Below are positions 19,198 through 28,155 of a stretch of 64,000 bases of DNA, piece after piece. The stretch comes from Nitrospirillum amazonense (GTDB taxonomy: Bacteria > Pseudomonadota > Alphaproteobacteria > Azospirillales > Azospirillaceae). The notes below the pieces were generated by a model. The model was not told the origin of the DNA, did not search any database, and saw nothing but the letters and a program-made list of their open reading frames with translations. The DNA lies in NCBI RefSeq assembly GCF_007828035.1, contig NZ_VITV01000005.1, forward strand, positions 62,001 to 126,000, written 5' to 3'. Numbering within the stretch: position 1 is the first letter of the stretch; each line of letters starts with the position of its first letter. A program made the translations under genes and the position numbers.

Positions 19198-19692
19198 ATG
19201 TCCGACCAGCCGTCCGCCTCACCGCATCTTTACCCTGACCAGCCCCGCGTGGGCGTCGGCGTGCTGGTATGGAAGGGGGACCAGCTGCTGCTGATCCGGC
19301 GGGCCAAGGCGCCCCTGGCCGGGGAATGGTGCCTGCCGGGCGGCAGCCAGGAATTGGGCGAAACCCTGTTCCAGACGGCGGCACGCGAGGTGCGGGAGGA
19401 AACCGCCGTTGCCTGCCGGCCCTACACCGTGCTGACGGCGGTGGACGGCATCACCCGCGACCCGCGTCCCCAGGGTGCCGGGCCGGAGGTGGAGCCCCGC
19501 GTGCGCTTCCACTTCACCATCGTGGAAATCATGGCGGAGTATGCGGGCGGTGAGCCCCAGGCGGGCGATGACGCGGCGGCGGCGCTGTGGGCCGATCGTG
19601 AGGCCTGCGAGCGGCTGGTGACCTGGCCCTCGATCAAGGCGGTGGTGGATCTGGGCTGGGTGGCGCGGGCGGCTGCGGGGCGGGGGGAATAG
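19198..19692 (+). CDS. Nudix hydrolase
   Basis: A 164-residue Nudix-fold pyrophosphohydrolase. The Nudix box is GGSQELGETLFQTAAREVREET, with all catalytic Glu residues kept. RVGVGVLVWKGDQLLLIRR is the usual first strand. Related proteins act on ADP-ribose, (d)NTPs or cofactor fragments; the substrate cannot be assigned. I chose the ATG at 19198 (MSDQPSAS), a normal length. The next gene starts three bases after the stop, so the two are likely cotranscribed. Confidence 0.9.
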   Translation: MSDQPSASPHLYPDQPRVGVGVLVWKGDQLLLIRRAKAPLAGEWCLPGGSQELGETLFQTAAREVREETAVACRPYTVLTAVDGITRDPRPQGAGPEVEPRVRFHFTIVEIMAEYAGGEPQAGDDAAAALWADREACERLVTWPSIKAVVDLGWVARAAAGRGE

Positions 19693-19694
19693 GC

Positions 19695-20603
19695 ATGGTC
19701 GGCACAGTGGGGAACGACGCGACGGCAGTGGGCGGCATGACCGCCCGGCGGGCCACCCTCATCGGTGCCAGCGCCATCCTGCTGTGGTCCACCCTGGCGC
19801 TGCTGACCACGCTGACCGGCCCCATCCCGCCGTTCCAGATCGAGGCGGTGGCCTTCGCCGTGGCGGGCCTGGTCGGCATCGTCTGGATGGCGGCGCGCGG
19901 CCGGTCACCCTGGGCGGCATTGCGCCAGCCCCCCGTCGCCTGGCTGCTGGGGGTAGGGGGGCTGTTCGGCTATCACTTCCTGTACTTCCTGGCGCTGAAG
20001 TCGGCGCCGGCGGCGGAGGCCAACCTCATCAACTATCTGTGGCCCCTGCTGATCGTGCTGTTCGCCGGGCTGCTGCCGGGGGAGCGCCTGGGCCGCCGCC
20101 AGGTGCTGGGCGCCCTGGTCGGGCTGGCGGGCACCGGTCTGCTCATCACCGGCGGCCGGGGTATCGCCATCGACCCCGCCTATCTGCCGGGCTTCCTGGC
20201 CGCTGCCGGGGCCGCCGTCACCTGGGGCGTCTATTCCGCCCTGTCGCGCCTGCTGGGCGCCGTGCCCACCGACGCCGTGGCCTTCTTCTGCCTGGCTACG
20301 GCGGCGCTGTCGGCCCTCTGCCATTGGGGATTGGAGGCGACGGTGGCGCCCGACGCCGGGCAGTGGACCTTGCTGACGCTGATGGGCTTGGGGCCCGTGG
20401 GGGCGGCCTTCTTCGTCTGGGACATCGGCATGAAGAAGGGCGACATCCACACCCTGGGCGCGCTCAGTTACGCCACGCCGCTCCTGTCCACCCTGCTGTT
20501 GATCCTGGCCGGCCGGGCCCAGCCCAGCGGCGTGGTCGCCGCCTCCTGCCTGCTCATCATCGCCGGTGCTGTCGTCGCCAGCTGGAAGCCCCGCCGGCGC
20601 TGA
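19695..20603 (+). CDS. DMT/EamA exporter, YddG-like
   Basis: Inner-membrane transporter of 302 residues with about ten hydrophobic segments and two EamA repeats. FVWDIGMKKGDIHTLGALSYATPLLSTL in the second half resembles YddG, an exporter of aromatic amino acids; the substrate here is inferred only from that resemblance. The ATG at 19695 is preceded by GGGGGGAAT and lies three bases after the Nudix stop. An internal ATG at 19737 is an alternative. Confidence 0.85.
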   Translation: MVGTVGNDATAVGGMTARRATLIGASAILLWSTLALLTTLTGPIPPFQIEAVAFAVAGLVGIVWMAARGRSPWAALRQPPVAWLLGVGGLFGYHFLYFLALKSAPAAEANLINYLWPLLIVLFAGLLPGERLGRRQVLGALVGLAGTGLLITGGRGIAIDPAYLPGFLAAAGAAVTWGVYSALSRLLGAVPTDAVAFFCLATAALSALCHWGLEATVAPDAGQWTLLTLMGLGPVGAAFFVWDIGMKKGDIHTLGALSYATPLLSTLLLILAGRAQPSGVVAASCLLIIAGAVVASWKPRRR

Positions 20604-20624
20604 AACTTTTCGCACATATAGCGC

Positions 20625-20653
20625 TTGCGCACGGGACCCGCATCCGCTACGTT
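20625..20653 (+). promoter_or_regulatory. Possible promoter of tRNA-Ser
   Basis: TTGCGC (20625-20630), a 17-base spacer and TACGTT (20648-20653) would start transcription about 65 bases before the tRNA. Match is moderate. Confidence 0.4.
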
Positions 20654-20724
20654 CCGCGCCGCTTCGCCAGCCGGCCCCTTTCCCGTTCGACAGCAAAACG
20701 GGGGCCGGACACGGGAATGGATAC

Positions 20725-20814
<90 letters not shown>

Positions 20815-20907
20815 TTCACTGAAGCGTTTCAATATCTTAAATGACGCTGTGCGCCCGGGCCGGGGATTTTGTCCTCTCGGCGTTGCCGGGAAGTCCGCCG
20901 GGCCGGT

Positions 20908-21540
20908 TCATTTCCGGCACTCGACGCACAGGCTTTCCATGATGCGCACCGGCTGCTGCGGCTCGACCTCGAAGATGTTCTCCACGTACTCGCTGCTGGC
21001 GTAGAGCGTTCTCTTGACGTGGGTGAAGCCTACGTGCTCCAGCACCCATTTCAGGGTGTCGAAGTCATAGCCGCACCTGTGGTCGTGATTGTGCAGCATG
21101 CCCATGAAGATGGCGGCATTGGTCACGTATAGAGCGGGGTCGAGCGCCTCCTTCACGTATTCCTCAAGGAAGAAGCGATCGTTGTTGATGTAGGCCTTGG
21201 CCCATTTCTCCAGGTCGGGGACCAGGATGCGCATCTTTCCGCCGTCGGCCAGCTTCGCATGGCATTCCTTAAGAAAGGTGATGCCGTCGGTGTAGCTGAT
21301 GTGTTCCAGGAAATGGCTGTGGTAGATCAGATCCAGTGAACCATCGAGGGCGGGTATTCCCTCCCTCAGGTCATGGTTCATCATGAATGTCCCTTCAATG
21401 TTGTTGAGATCTTTGTACACGCCGCCATTTTGTAAATTTGGCCAATATCCTATGTTAAGGAATCCCCGATACAACATGGTGCCGCAGCCGAGATTATATT
21501 TCTTGAATGTATTCGACAGCGTCATCCATTGCGGATCCAT
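20908..21540 (-). CDS. SAM-dependent methyltransferase-like protein
   Basis: A 210-residue protein with a Rossmann methyltransferase pattern: motif I YNLGCGTMLYRGFLNIGYWP, then LDLIYHSHFLEHI (the xxxEH motif after strand 4) and LADGGKMRILVPDLEKW. This arrangement matches predicted methyltransferases often linked to polysaccharide or glycan loci (COG4627-like). The substrate is unknown. Base composition is clearly lower in GC than its neighbours, and it sits alone beside tRNA-Ser in an AT-rich patch ending near 21,670, which suggests acquisition by transfer. The start at 21540 is uncertain; an internal ATG at residue 6 is possible. Confidence 0.7.
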   Translation of the reverse strand: MDPQWMTLSNTFKKYNLGCGTMLYRGFLNIGYWPNLQNGGVYKDLNNIEGTFMMNHDLREGIPALDGSLDLIYHSHFLEHISYTDGITFLKECHAKLADGGKMRILVPDLEKWAKAYINNDRFFLEEYVKEALDPALYVTNAAIFMGMLHNHDHRCGYDFDTLKWVLEHVGFTHVKRTLYASSEYVENIFEVEPQQPVRIMESLCVECRK

Positions 21541-21751
21541 TATATGATTTCCCTCCGTTGGGCTTGCGACGCGGAAAAACAGGAAGAAGAAATGAGTTTA
21601 GCGGCGGTCAAATGGGGCATCAGTGCGGCTATTTTTTAAAATCTATAGAGAGACTCATGGTTTAGCAACCGGCTGGGAGATGGCCCGCCCCCGAGGGGAC
21701 GGGCCATCCAGGCGGGGGGTATCAGCAGGGGGGCGATCAACCGCTCCGGCA

Positions 21752-22801
21752 TCACGGCAGCAGCAGCAAGGCCCCGGTCGTGCGGCCGGCCTCCAGCGCG
21801 GCGTGGGCCTGTGCCGCCTCGGCCAGCGGATAGCTGCCGCCGATGTCGGCGGTCAGGCCCCGTGCCAGCTGAGCCATCACTTCGGTGGCGGCCGCGTGGT
21901 AGATGCCGATGTCGGCCAGGCGGGCCAGGATGCTGGGCCGGGTGAAGGTGACGCCACGGTCGCGGGCCAAACCTTCCGCCGCCTCCACCGCGACCGGGCC
22001 GCCGGCTCGGCCGATGCTGGCCACCGTGCCGCCCGACCGTGTGGCGGCGATGAACCTCGGCAGCGCGTCGCCGCCCACGCCGTCGATGGCGTAATCCACG
22101 CCCCGGCCGCCGGTCAGCGACGCGACCTCGGCCGCCACATCGGCGTCGCGGCCGATGATGACGGCATCGGCGCCGTGGTGGCGGGCCAGGGCCGCCTTCT
22201 CCGCCGTGCTGGCGGTGCCGATGACCCGGGCGCCCAGCTGCCGGGCCCAGCGCGTGACCATGATGCCCAGACCGCCGGCAGCGGCGGAGACCAGCAGCAC
22301 GGTATGAGGCCCCACCGCATGGGTCGCGGCCAGCAGCATCTGCGTCGTCAATCCGCGCAGCAGCGATGCGGCGGCATCCCGGCTGGACACGGCGTCGGGC
22401 AGGGGCAGGGCGCGGTCGGCCGGCAGCAGGCGGGTGCTGGCATAGCCGCCGGCGGTCCCGGCATAGGCCACGCGCTGGCCCACCGTCAGGCCGGTGACCC
22501 CTGCGCCCAGCGCCTCGATCACGCCCACGCCCTCCACCCCCGGCACGTTGCCGGGCAGGGGGTACAGGCCCCGGCGGTGATAGGTGTCGACGAAGTTGAC
22601 GCCGATGGCCTGGTGGCGCAGGCGCACCTCGCCCGCCCCCGGTGCCTGGGGATCGCGCGGCGTTACGCGCAACTGGTCGACGCCGCCCGGGGCGGCCACG
22701 GTGATTACGATGTCCGTGGGATTGGTGCCAGAGGGATGCGTGCTGGGGGAATGCATGTCCAGATCGTGCTGGTCTAGAGAATGCGTATGGGGGCGGTTCA
22801 T
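21752..22801 (-). CDS. Quinone oxidoreductase-like MDR protein
   Basis: A 349-residue NADPH-dependent medium-chain dehydrogenase of the zeta-crystallin/QOR group. The GroES-like domain contains GVNFVDTYHRRGLYPLPGNVPGVEGVG; the cofactor site is SAAAGGLGIMVTRWA. Zinc-binding cysteines of alcohol dehydrogenases are absent, as expected for QOR. The first about 30 residues are His-rich and may be non-native; an internal Met at residue 16 is another possible start. It is divergent from a LysR gene 118 bases away, the likely regulator. Confidence 0.88.
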   Translation of the reverse strand: MNRPHTHSLDQHDLDMHSPSTHPSGTNPTDIVITVAAPGGVDQLRVTPRDPQAPGAGEVRLRHQAIGVNFVDTYHRRGLYPLPGNVPGVEGVGVIEALGAGVTGLTVGQRVAYAGTAGGYASTRLLPADRALPLPDAVSSRDAAASLLRGLTTQMLLAATHAVGPHTVLLVSAAAGGLGIMVTRWARQLGARVIGTASTAEKAALARHHGADAVIIGRDADVAAEVASLTGGRGVDYAIDGVGGDALPRFIAATRSGGTVASIGRAGGPVAVEAAEGLARDRGVTFTRPSILARLADIGIYHAAATEVMAQLARGLTADIGGSYPLAEAAQAHAALEAGRTTGALLLLP

Positions 22802-22918
22802 GTCTGGCCTCCTTCAAAGCCGGTTTGACGATGATCGAGATTGTCGCGCCCCGTCTTTGGTGAGAAAATTCCCGAAGTTTTACCAATATATGTGCAGAAA
22901 TTAACGGAAGGCGGCGCC

Positions 22919-23791
22919 GTGGACCGGGCCATGGACTGGGAGGATCTGCGCCATTTCGCGGCCTTGGCCACGGGCGGCAGCCTGTCGGCGGCAGCCCGCG
23001 CGCTGGGGGTGGAGCATGCCACCGTCGCCCGGCGGGTGGCGGCCCTGGAACAGGCGCTGGGTCTCAAGCTGGTGGACCGGCGCGGCCGCCGCCTGGCCCT
23101 CACGGCGGAGGGGGAGCGCATCGCCGCCGTGGCGGACCGCATGGCCCGGGATGCCCGGGCGGTGCGCCGCCTGGCCGACGGCGCCCGGTCCGACATCGCG
23201 GGCACCATCACCATCAGCGCCCCGCCGGCCCTGGCCGTGCTGGTGCTGGCGCCCGTGCTGGCCACCTTGCGCCGGCGCCACCCAGCTCTGACCCTGACCC
23301 TGCTGGGGGAGGTGCGCAGCGCCTCGCTGGAGCGGCGAGAGGCCGACATCGCCGTGCGCATGAGCCGGCCGATGGAGGGTGACCTCACGGCGCGCAAGTT
23401 GGCGCCCTTGCCCTTTCACTTTTACGCCACGCCCGCCTACCTGGCGGCCACGGCGCCCGCCGATTGGGTCTTCATCGGCAGCGCCGCCCCCTTGGACCGG
23501 TCCCCGCAGCAGCAGGCGCTGGAAGGGCTGGCGGCCGGCCGGCCCACGGTCTTCCACGGCAACACGGTGGAGATTCAGCAGGCCGCCGCCGCCAGCGGCA
23601 TGGGCGTGGCGCTGCTGCCCGACTTCATGGCGGCGGACGACCCTCGCCTGGCCGCCGTGCCCGGTCCGCCCGTCCTGTCGCGCGACATGTGGCTGGTGGT
23701 GCACAGCGACATGACGGCATCCGCCCCCATCCGGGCGACGCTGCGCTGCCTCCGGGAGGAGATCGCGGGAAGGGTGGCGCGACACGCGTGA
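22919..23791 (+). CDS. LysR-family transcriptional regulator
   Basis: A 290-residue LysR regulator. The winged HTH is MDWEDLRHFAALATGGSLSAAARALGVEHATVARRVAALE, and the LysR substrate-binding domain starts near residue 90. I chose the GTG at 22919, which has GGAAGG seven bases upstream; the ATG at 22931 is too far from it. It is transcribed divergently from the quinone oxidoreductase gene, the classic layout for a LysR regulator and its target. Confidence 0.9.
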   Translation: MDRAMDWEDLRHFAALATGGSLSAAARALGVEHATVARRVAALEQALGLKLVDRRGRRLALTAEGERIAAVADRMARDARAVRRLADGARSDIAGTITISAPPALAVLVLAPVLATLRRRHPALTLTLLGEVRSASLERREADIAVRMSRPMEGDLTARKLAPLPFHFYATPAYLAATAPADWVFIGSAAPLDRSPQQQALEGLAAGRPTVFHGNTVEIQQAAAASGMGVALLPDFMAADDPRLAAVPGPPVLSRDMWLVVHSDMTASAPIRATLRCLREEIAGRVARHA

Positions 23792-23809
23792 CCCTCCCGC
23801 CGCCATTGC

Positions 23810-24187
23810 CTATTCGAAGGCCTTGATGAAGTCGTCCGGCTTCCAGTCGGCGATGACCTTGAAACTGACCACGTTCAGATAGGCGCTCGGATGCTTGGAG
23901 CCGGCGAGGACCTCGTCCCACACGGCGCGTGCCTCCTCCGGCAGGCGACCGAAGAGATAGGCGGCGGCATAAACGCGCACGCCGTCATCCTCGTCCTTCA
24001 ACAGTGGCACCAAGGCCATGCGTCCCTCAGGGACACCCGTGTCCAGAGCCTGGACGGCGTTGCCCATCTTCGGCAGGCAGGCCTTCATCGTCCGGCGATT
24101 GCCCATGATATCGGCATGGAAGTACCGTTTGACCTGGGTGCGGAATTCCTCGATCAGCGCGGCGGCGCTGGCGTCTTTTCCAGTCAT
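23810..24187 (-). CDS. Small helical protein, DUF2019-like; putative immunity partner
   Basis: A 125-residue, mostly helical, soluble protein. LVPLLKDEDDGVRVYAAAYLFGRLPEEARAVWDEVLA looks like HEAT/DUF2019-type helical pairs. I do not recognise a defined function. It starts 11 bases after the stop of a gene with an HNH-like nuclease C-terminus. Small helical genes directly downstream of such nucleases are often immunity proteins, so an inhibitory role is proposed by position only. Confidence 0.6.
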   Translation of the reverse strand: MTGKDASAAALIEEFRTQVKRYFHADIMGNRRTMKACLPKMGNAVQALDTGVPEGRMALVPLLKDEDDGVRVYAAAYLFGRLPEEARAVWDEVLAGSKHPSAYLNVVSFKVIADWKPDDFIKAFE

Positions 24188-24198
24188 AGCGTGGTCCC

Positions 24199-25287
24199 CT
24201 ACTTCACCAAGCCGAGGGAGCGCATGACCTCCAGGCCCTTGCGCATCCGTTCCTCGAACGGGGCCGTCTTCAGGTATTCGCGTAGGCTGATGGGCGCGCC
24301 CTTATAAGCGGGGCGATTGAAGGCGGCCGTGACTTCCTCATGCAGCAGCCTGGGCACTAGGACGATGTTCCGCGTCGAGTTCACCAGTTCGGCCGGAATG
24401 CCGTCGCCAATGGCCGACTGCTCCACGATGTGGTGATAGTCGTAGCCGGGGCCGGCGGAGCCGTACCTCTTCCCCAACGCGTCGATCCCGTCCTCAGGGA
24501 CCTCGGTCTTCTTGAAGGCGTCGTAGGAGGAGAAGGAAATCTCCTCGCTGGTGACCATCAGTTCCTCCGCGGTGCGCACGCCCGCGTCCGCGAACGCATG
24601 AACGGCGGCCACTTCAGCCGCCAGGGACTTCAACCGTCCCCCAAGTTCGGCCAAGTCCACCAAGAGCGCCGCATCACCCAGCACATCAAGCACTGGGACG
24701 GCGTTCGAGGCCAGTTCCAGCGCGATACGGCCCAGGCGGCGCCGGGTGAGAAGTTCAATGGCGGTTTGCCGGAATGCCCGCCGCACGGCGCGCTGGGCGG
24801 TGGTTTTAACCGCTTCCCGCAAGGCGGCCGTATCCTCCGTTTTGGGTTCGGGGGCGTCGGTTTCCGCCTGGTCCGCTTCGCTGAGTCCGCCATCCTTGGG
24901 CCGGAATTGGCCGCCCTTGCCCTCGGGGGATCCTTTCGGCCAGCCGGGATGATCAGGGTCGTCTGGGCTGGCCTTGGCCACGCGGGTGGTGGGTGGCAGG
25001 TCAAGGTACTGCGCACCGATGACGGCGCGCGCCAGACGGCCCTCGTTCAGCGCCTGGGCCACGGGCGACAGGCGGGCGTGCAGCCGTCGCGCATCGATCG
25101 CCCGTCCGGAGGTCGCCGTGACCAGCGCGTCCAACTCGGCGGCGGGGCGCGGCACCCATCCGGCGCTGGTCTTCACCAGCAGGCGGATGGAATTCCAGAG
25201 GGGGCCCTGATCATCGCAAACGACACCGGGCTTCACCTGTGGCGGGGCAAGCCGGTGGCCATACGTGGCGTGGAACGCCCCGTTCAT
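24199..25287 (-). CDS. Putative polymorphic toxin with HNH-like (HH-N-H) nuclease C-terminus
   Basis: A 362-residue protein. The C-terminal 80 residues contain DYHHIVEQ (H285, H286), N307 in NSTRNIVLV and H316 in RLLHEEV, the HH-N-H spacing of treble-clef (HNH/EndoVII-type) nuclease toxins. The middle has HPGWPKGSPEGKGGQFRPKDG, a linker I associate with alphaproteobacterial phage/toxin-like proteins, and a hydrophobic helical stretch (about 195-235). I chose the ATG at 25287, preceded by GGAGAG; starts at 25299 or 25329 are possible. No secretion signal, VgrG, PAAR or CDI gene is nearby, so delivery is unknown. Confidence 0.6.
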   Translation of the reverse strand: MNGAFHATYGHRLAPPQVKPGVVCDDQGPLWNSIRLLVKTSAGWVPRPAAELDALVTATSGRAIDARRLHARLSPVAQALNEGRLARAVIGAQYLDLPPTTRVAKASPDDPDHPGWPKGSPEGKGGQFRPKDGGLSEADQAETDAPEPKTEDTAALREAVKTTAQRAVRRAFRQTAIELLTRRRLGRIALELASNAVPVLDVLGDAALLVDLAELGGRLKSLAAEVAAVHAFADAGVRTAEELMVTSEEISFSSYDAFKKTEVPEDGIDALGKRYGSAGPGYDYHHIVEQSAIGDGIPAELVNSTRNIVLVPRLLHEEVTAAFNRPAYKGAPISLREYLKTAPFEERMRKGLEVMRSLGLVK

Positions 25288-25483
25288 GCCGCTCTCCATC
25301 TCTGTATTGACGAAGCGAAATGAGAACATAGAGGGAACGATAAGTCAATTCGGATTCTCGCGCTTTAAGCGCAAAAGGGAACGTGGATACCCACCTGCGG
25401 ATTCATGGCTATCTCCATCCAAAGTCCATCCTGCCTTCCGTCCGCACTCGCGCCATGCTGCCGCCCGAACTTGGGAGGCGCTT

Positions 25484-25975
25484 ATGGCCAAGGTCATGGG
25501 ATGGATGGTGTTGGTGGTGACGCTGCTGGCGGGGCGGGCCTGGGGCTCAGCCCCGCCCACCGCCGTGTTCGACGTGCAGTTCGTCAACAGCTCCCCCGCC
25601 GACACCACGGCGGAGGAGACGGCGCGGGTGGCGCGGCTGGGGCAGGCGCTGCGGGCGGCGCTGGCGAAATCGGGACGCTACTCCCTGGTGGACATGACGC
25701 CGTGGGCCGCCACGCTGGCGGCGAAGCCGGCCCCGCGCGACTGCCCGCCCTGCGCGCTGGAGATCGCAGCCCAGGCGGGGGCCACGGTGGCCGTCATCGC
25801 CTGGGTGCAGAAGGTCAGCAACCTGATCCTGAACCTGAACATCAGCATCCGTGACGCCGCCACCGGCCAGGTGCTGAAGGGCGGCAGCGTCGACATCCGC
25901 GGCAACACGGATGAGTCCTGGGACCGGGGGCTGAAGTTCCTATTGGAGGAACATGTGTTGGAAGAAGGAAAGTAG
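25484..25975 (+). CDS. Exported DUF2380-like protein
   Basis: A 163-residue protein with an N-terminal signal peptide (MGWMVLVVTLLAGRAWGS). The mature part (VFDVQFVNSS, CPPC near residue 87, and an alternating hydrophobic strand region) resembles DUF2380/DUF3280 periplasmic proteins of unknown role. A strong site GGAGG precedes the ATG at 25484. The CPPC pair could bind metal or form a disulfide. It converges with the M24 peptidase gene three bases away, so it is probably a single-gene unit. Confidence 0.65.
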   Translation: MAKVMGWMVLVVTLLAGRAWGSAPPTAVFDVQFVNSSPADTTAEETARVARLGQALRAALAKSGRYSLVDMTPWAATLAAKPAPRDCPPCALEIAAQAGATVAVIAWVQKVSNLILNLNISIRDAATGQVLKGGSVDIRGNTDESWDRGLKFLLEEHVLEEGK

Positions 25976-25978
25976 GGT

Positions 25979-27253
25979 TCAGATCGGCTGGTCGAGGGAG
26001 GCCGCCAGCGGGGTGAACAGCTTCGGTCCCGTTTCCGTCATGTGCCAGCAATCCTCCAGCCGGATGCCGAATTCGCCGGGGATGTAGAGCCCGGGTTCGT
26101 CGGAGAAGCACATGCCGGGCTCCAGCGGTGTGGTGTCGCTTAAGACCAGGTAGGGGGACTCGTGGCCGTCCAGGCCGATGCCGTGGCCGGTGCGGTGCGA
26201 CAGGCCGGGCAGGCGATAGCCGGGGCCCCAGCCTTCGCCCTCGTAATAGCGGCGCACGGCCTTGTCGATGTCGCCCACGGGAATGCCCAGCTTGGCGGTT
26301 TCCAGCGCGATCTCCTGCCCGCGCTTCACCGTGTCCCACACCTTGCGCTGGCGGGCGCTGGGGGTGCCGAAGACCCAGGTGCGGGAGATGTCGGACTGAT
26401 AGCCGTGCACGGCGCAGCCCACGTCCAGCAGCACGGTGGAACCGTCCTTCACCACCTCCGGCTGGATCGAGCCGTGGGGATAGGCGCTGGCCTCGTTCAG
26501 CAGCACCAGGGAGAATTCGGGCCGGCCGCCCAGGGCGGCCGTGGCGCTGTCCACCAATGCTGCGATGTCGGCGGCGCGCATGCCCGGCCGCACATGGGCG
26601 TGGGCGTAGCGCAAGGCGGCCAGCGTCACCTCGTTGGCCACCTGCATCAGGGCCAGTTCCGCCGGCGACTTGTGCATGCGGCAGGCTCGGACCAGGGCGT
26701 CGCCGGAGACCAGGTCGTAACCCCTGGTCACCTGGCGGATGCCGTCGATGATGAAGAAGCGGGTGGTGGGTTCCACCGCAACCTTGCCCGCCGCCATGCC
26801 CCCCGGGGCCGCGCTGATATCCTTCAGGGCCTGGGCCAGGCGCTGGAAGGGGCTTTCATGTTCATCCCAGGCGCGGACGTCGCCGCCCACCTGCAGGGTC
26901 TCGCGCACCGACGGTTCCTCGAACGCGGGAGTCACCACGATGACCTGGCCCTTGGCGGGAATCAGGGCGGCGGTGGTGCGTTCGGAGCGGTGCCAGCGGA
27001 TACCGGTGAAATAGTCCAGGCTGCTGCCCGATTCCACCAGGAAGGCGCCGATGCCCTGGCGGGCCATCAGGTCCTGCAGCTTGGCGATGCGGGCCCGCCG
27101 TTCCTCCACCGCGATGGGCTGGGCACCCGTGGTCAGCGACGTCAGGGCGGCGAGGTCGTCGGTGCCGGACGGGGCGGCGGCCCGGGCCGTGAGGGGAGCG
27201 GCGGAGAGAGGAAGGGTGGACGCGGCGGCGAGGAAAAAGCGGCGGCTGACCAT
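25979..27253 (-). CDS. M24-family aminopeptidase (Xaa-Pro type), Tat-exported
   Basis: A 424-residue pita-bread metallopeptidase. The twin-arginine signal is SRRFFLAAASTLPLSAAPL, so the folded enzyme should be periplasmic. The N-terminal creatinase-like domain (about 45-185) is followed by the M24 catalytic domain with metal ligands in LLDVGC, QSDISRTW, TGHGIGLDGHE, FSDEPG and IRLED. Likely to cleave Xaa-Pro peptides; some relatives hydrolyse creatine-like or organophosphorus substrates. Monocistronic, as far as seen. Confidence 0.9.
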   Translation of the reverse strand: MVSRRFFLAAASTLPLSAAPLTARAAAPSGTDDLAALTSLTTGAQPIAVEERRARIAKLQDLMARQGIGAFLVESGSSLDYFTGIRWHRSERTTAALIPAKGQVIVVTPAFEEPSVRETLQVGGDVRAWDEHESPFQRLAQALKDISAAPGGMAAGKVAVEPTTRFFIIDGIRQVTRGYDLVSGDALVRACRMHKSPAELALMQVANEVTLAALRYAHAHVRPGMRAADIAALVDSATAALGGRPEFSLVLLNEASAYPHGSIQPEVVKDGSTVLLDVGCAVHGYQSDISRTWVFGTPSARQRKVWDTVKRGQEIALETAKLGIPVGDIDKAVRRYYEGEGWGPGYRLPGLSHRTGHGIGLDGHESPYLVLSDTTPLEPGMCFSDEPGLYIPGEFGIRLEDCWHMTETGPKLFTPLAASLDQPI

Positions 27254-27388
27254 GGTGAAGCTGTCCCGGATGTTTTTGGCCGGCCCTCCCGACGTCGGTC
27301 AAAAGGGGCCGGCGATCTGGCATCCCTCCTACCACAGCGCTGCCTTCTTTTCCCCGTCTTTCCCGATGGATGCGATGGTTTGGATATC

Positions 27389-28063
27389 TTATGCGGTCGC
27401 CGCACGCTGGCTCATAAACTGGCGCAAGCCGTCCTCCATCTCATCCCACACCCGGGCCAGGGCCGGACTTTCGCGCAAGGACTGGGCGTAGCCGGCGACC
27501 GCCGCGTGGCGGTCCAGCAGGTGCGTGCGGCCGGAGAAGCGCATCAGGCCCTCCAGCGTATAGCGCACCGGCACCAGCCAGGCGTCGGCGGTGCTGACCC
27601 GGCCACCGAAGGCGAAGGAGCCGCGCGCAGCATCCTCGGCCAGCAAGCCGTTCAGCAGGCCGATGCCACTGTCCAGCTTCGCCAGCTGCGCCTGGATGGC
27701 GGCCTCATCCGGCGTCTTGCTGTCGAACAGGCCGAACAGGGGAAAGGTCTCGCGCATCACGTAGTTGTCGGCCACGGCCGTCAGCAGGCGCACGCGGGCA
27801 TGGTCCACCGGGTCGGCGGGACGCAGGGGGACGGCGGGGAAGGCGTCCTCCAGATACTCCACGATCACGGCCGATTCCGGGATGGACCGGCCGTCGTCCA
27901 GCACCAGCACGGGCACCCGCACCATGGGGTTCAGCGCCCGGAAGGCAGGGGAGGTGCGCCAGTCCTCCGGCGGGGTTAGGATGTCGACGGCCAGGTCCTT
28001 GGCATAGAGGGCGGCGCGGACGCGTGCGGCGAAGGGCGACAGGGCCAGGGAATAGAGTTTCAT
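27389..28063 (-). CDS. Glutathione S-transferase family protein
   Basis: A 224-residue cytosolic GST. The thioredoxin-like domain opens MKLYSLALSPFAARVRAAL and contains MVRVPVLVLDDGRSIPESAVIVEYLED, the glutathione-binding cis-Pro and ES motif. The helical C-terminal domain follows from about residue 90. Substrate not predictable. It is divergent from an AraC regulator whose reading frame starts only about 90 bases away, so they may share a control region. Confidence 0.9.
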   Translation of the reverse strand: MKLYSLALSPFAARVRAALYAKDLAVDILTPPEDWRTSPAFRALNPMVRVPVLVLDDGRSIPESAVIVEYLEDAFPAVPLRPADPVDHARVRLLTAVADNYVMRETFPLFGLFDSKTPDEAAIQAQLAKLDSGIGLLNGLLAEDAARGSFAFGGRVSTADAWLVPVRYTLEGLMRFSGRTHLLDRHAAVAGYAQSLRESPALARVWDEMEDGLRQFMSQRAATA

Positions 28064-28155
28064 GGCGGCTCTCCACAGGAATGGGGATCAGGCGGGACGA
28101 TAGGCTTGGGGAATTTCGTGGGCTTGGAAAAACGCGACCAGGATGGGGAAAACGC

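Noticed and set aside
20815-24000. Direct repeat of the tRNA-Ser 3' end as an attachment site
   Set aside because: No second copy of the tRNA 3' segment and no integrase gene were found downstream.
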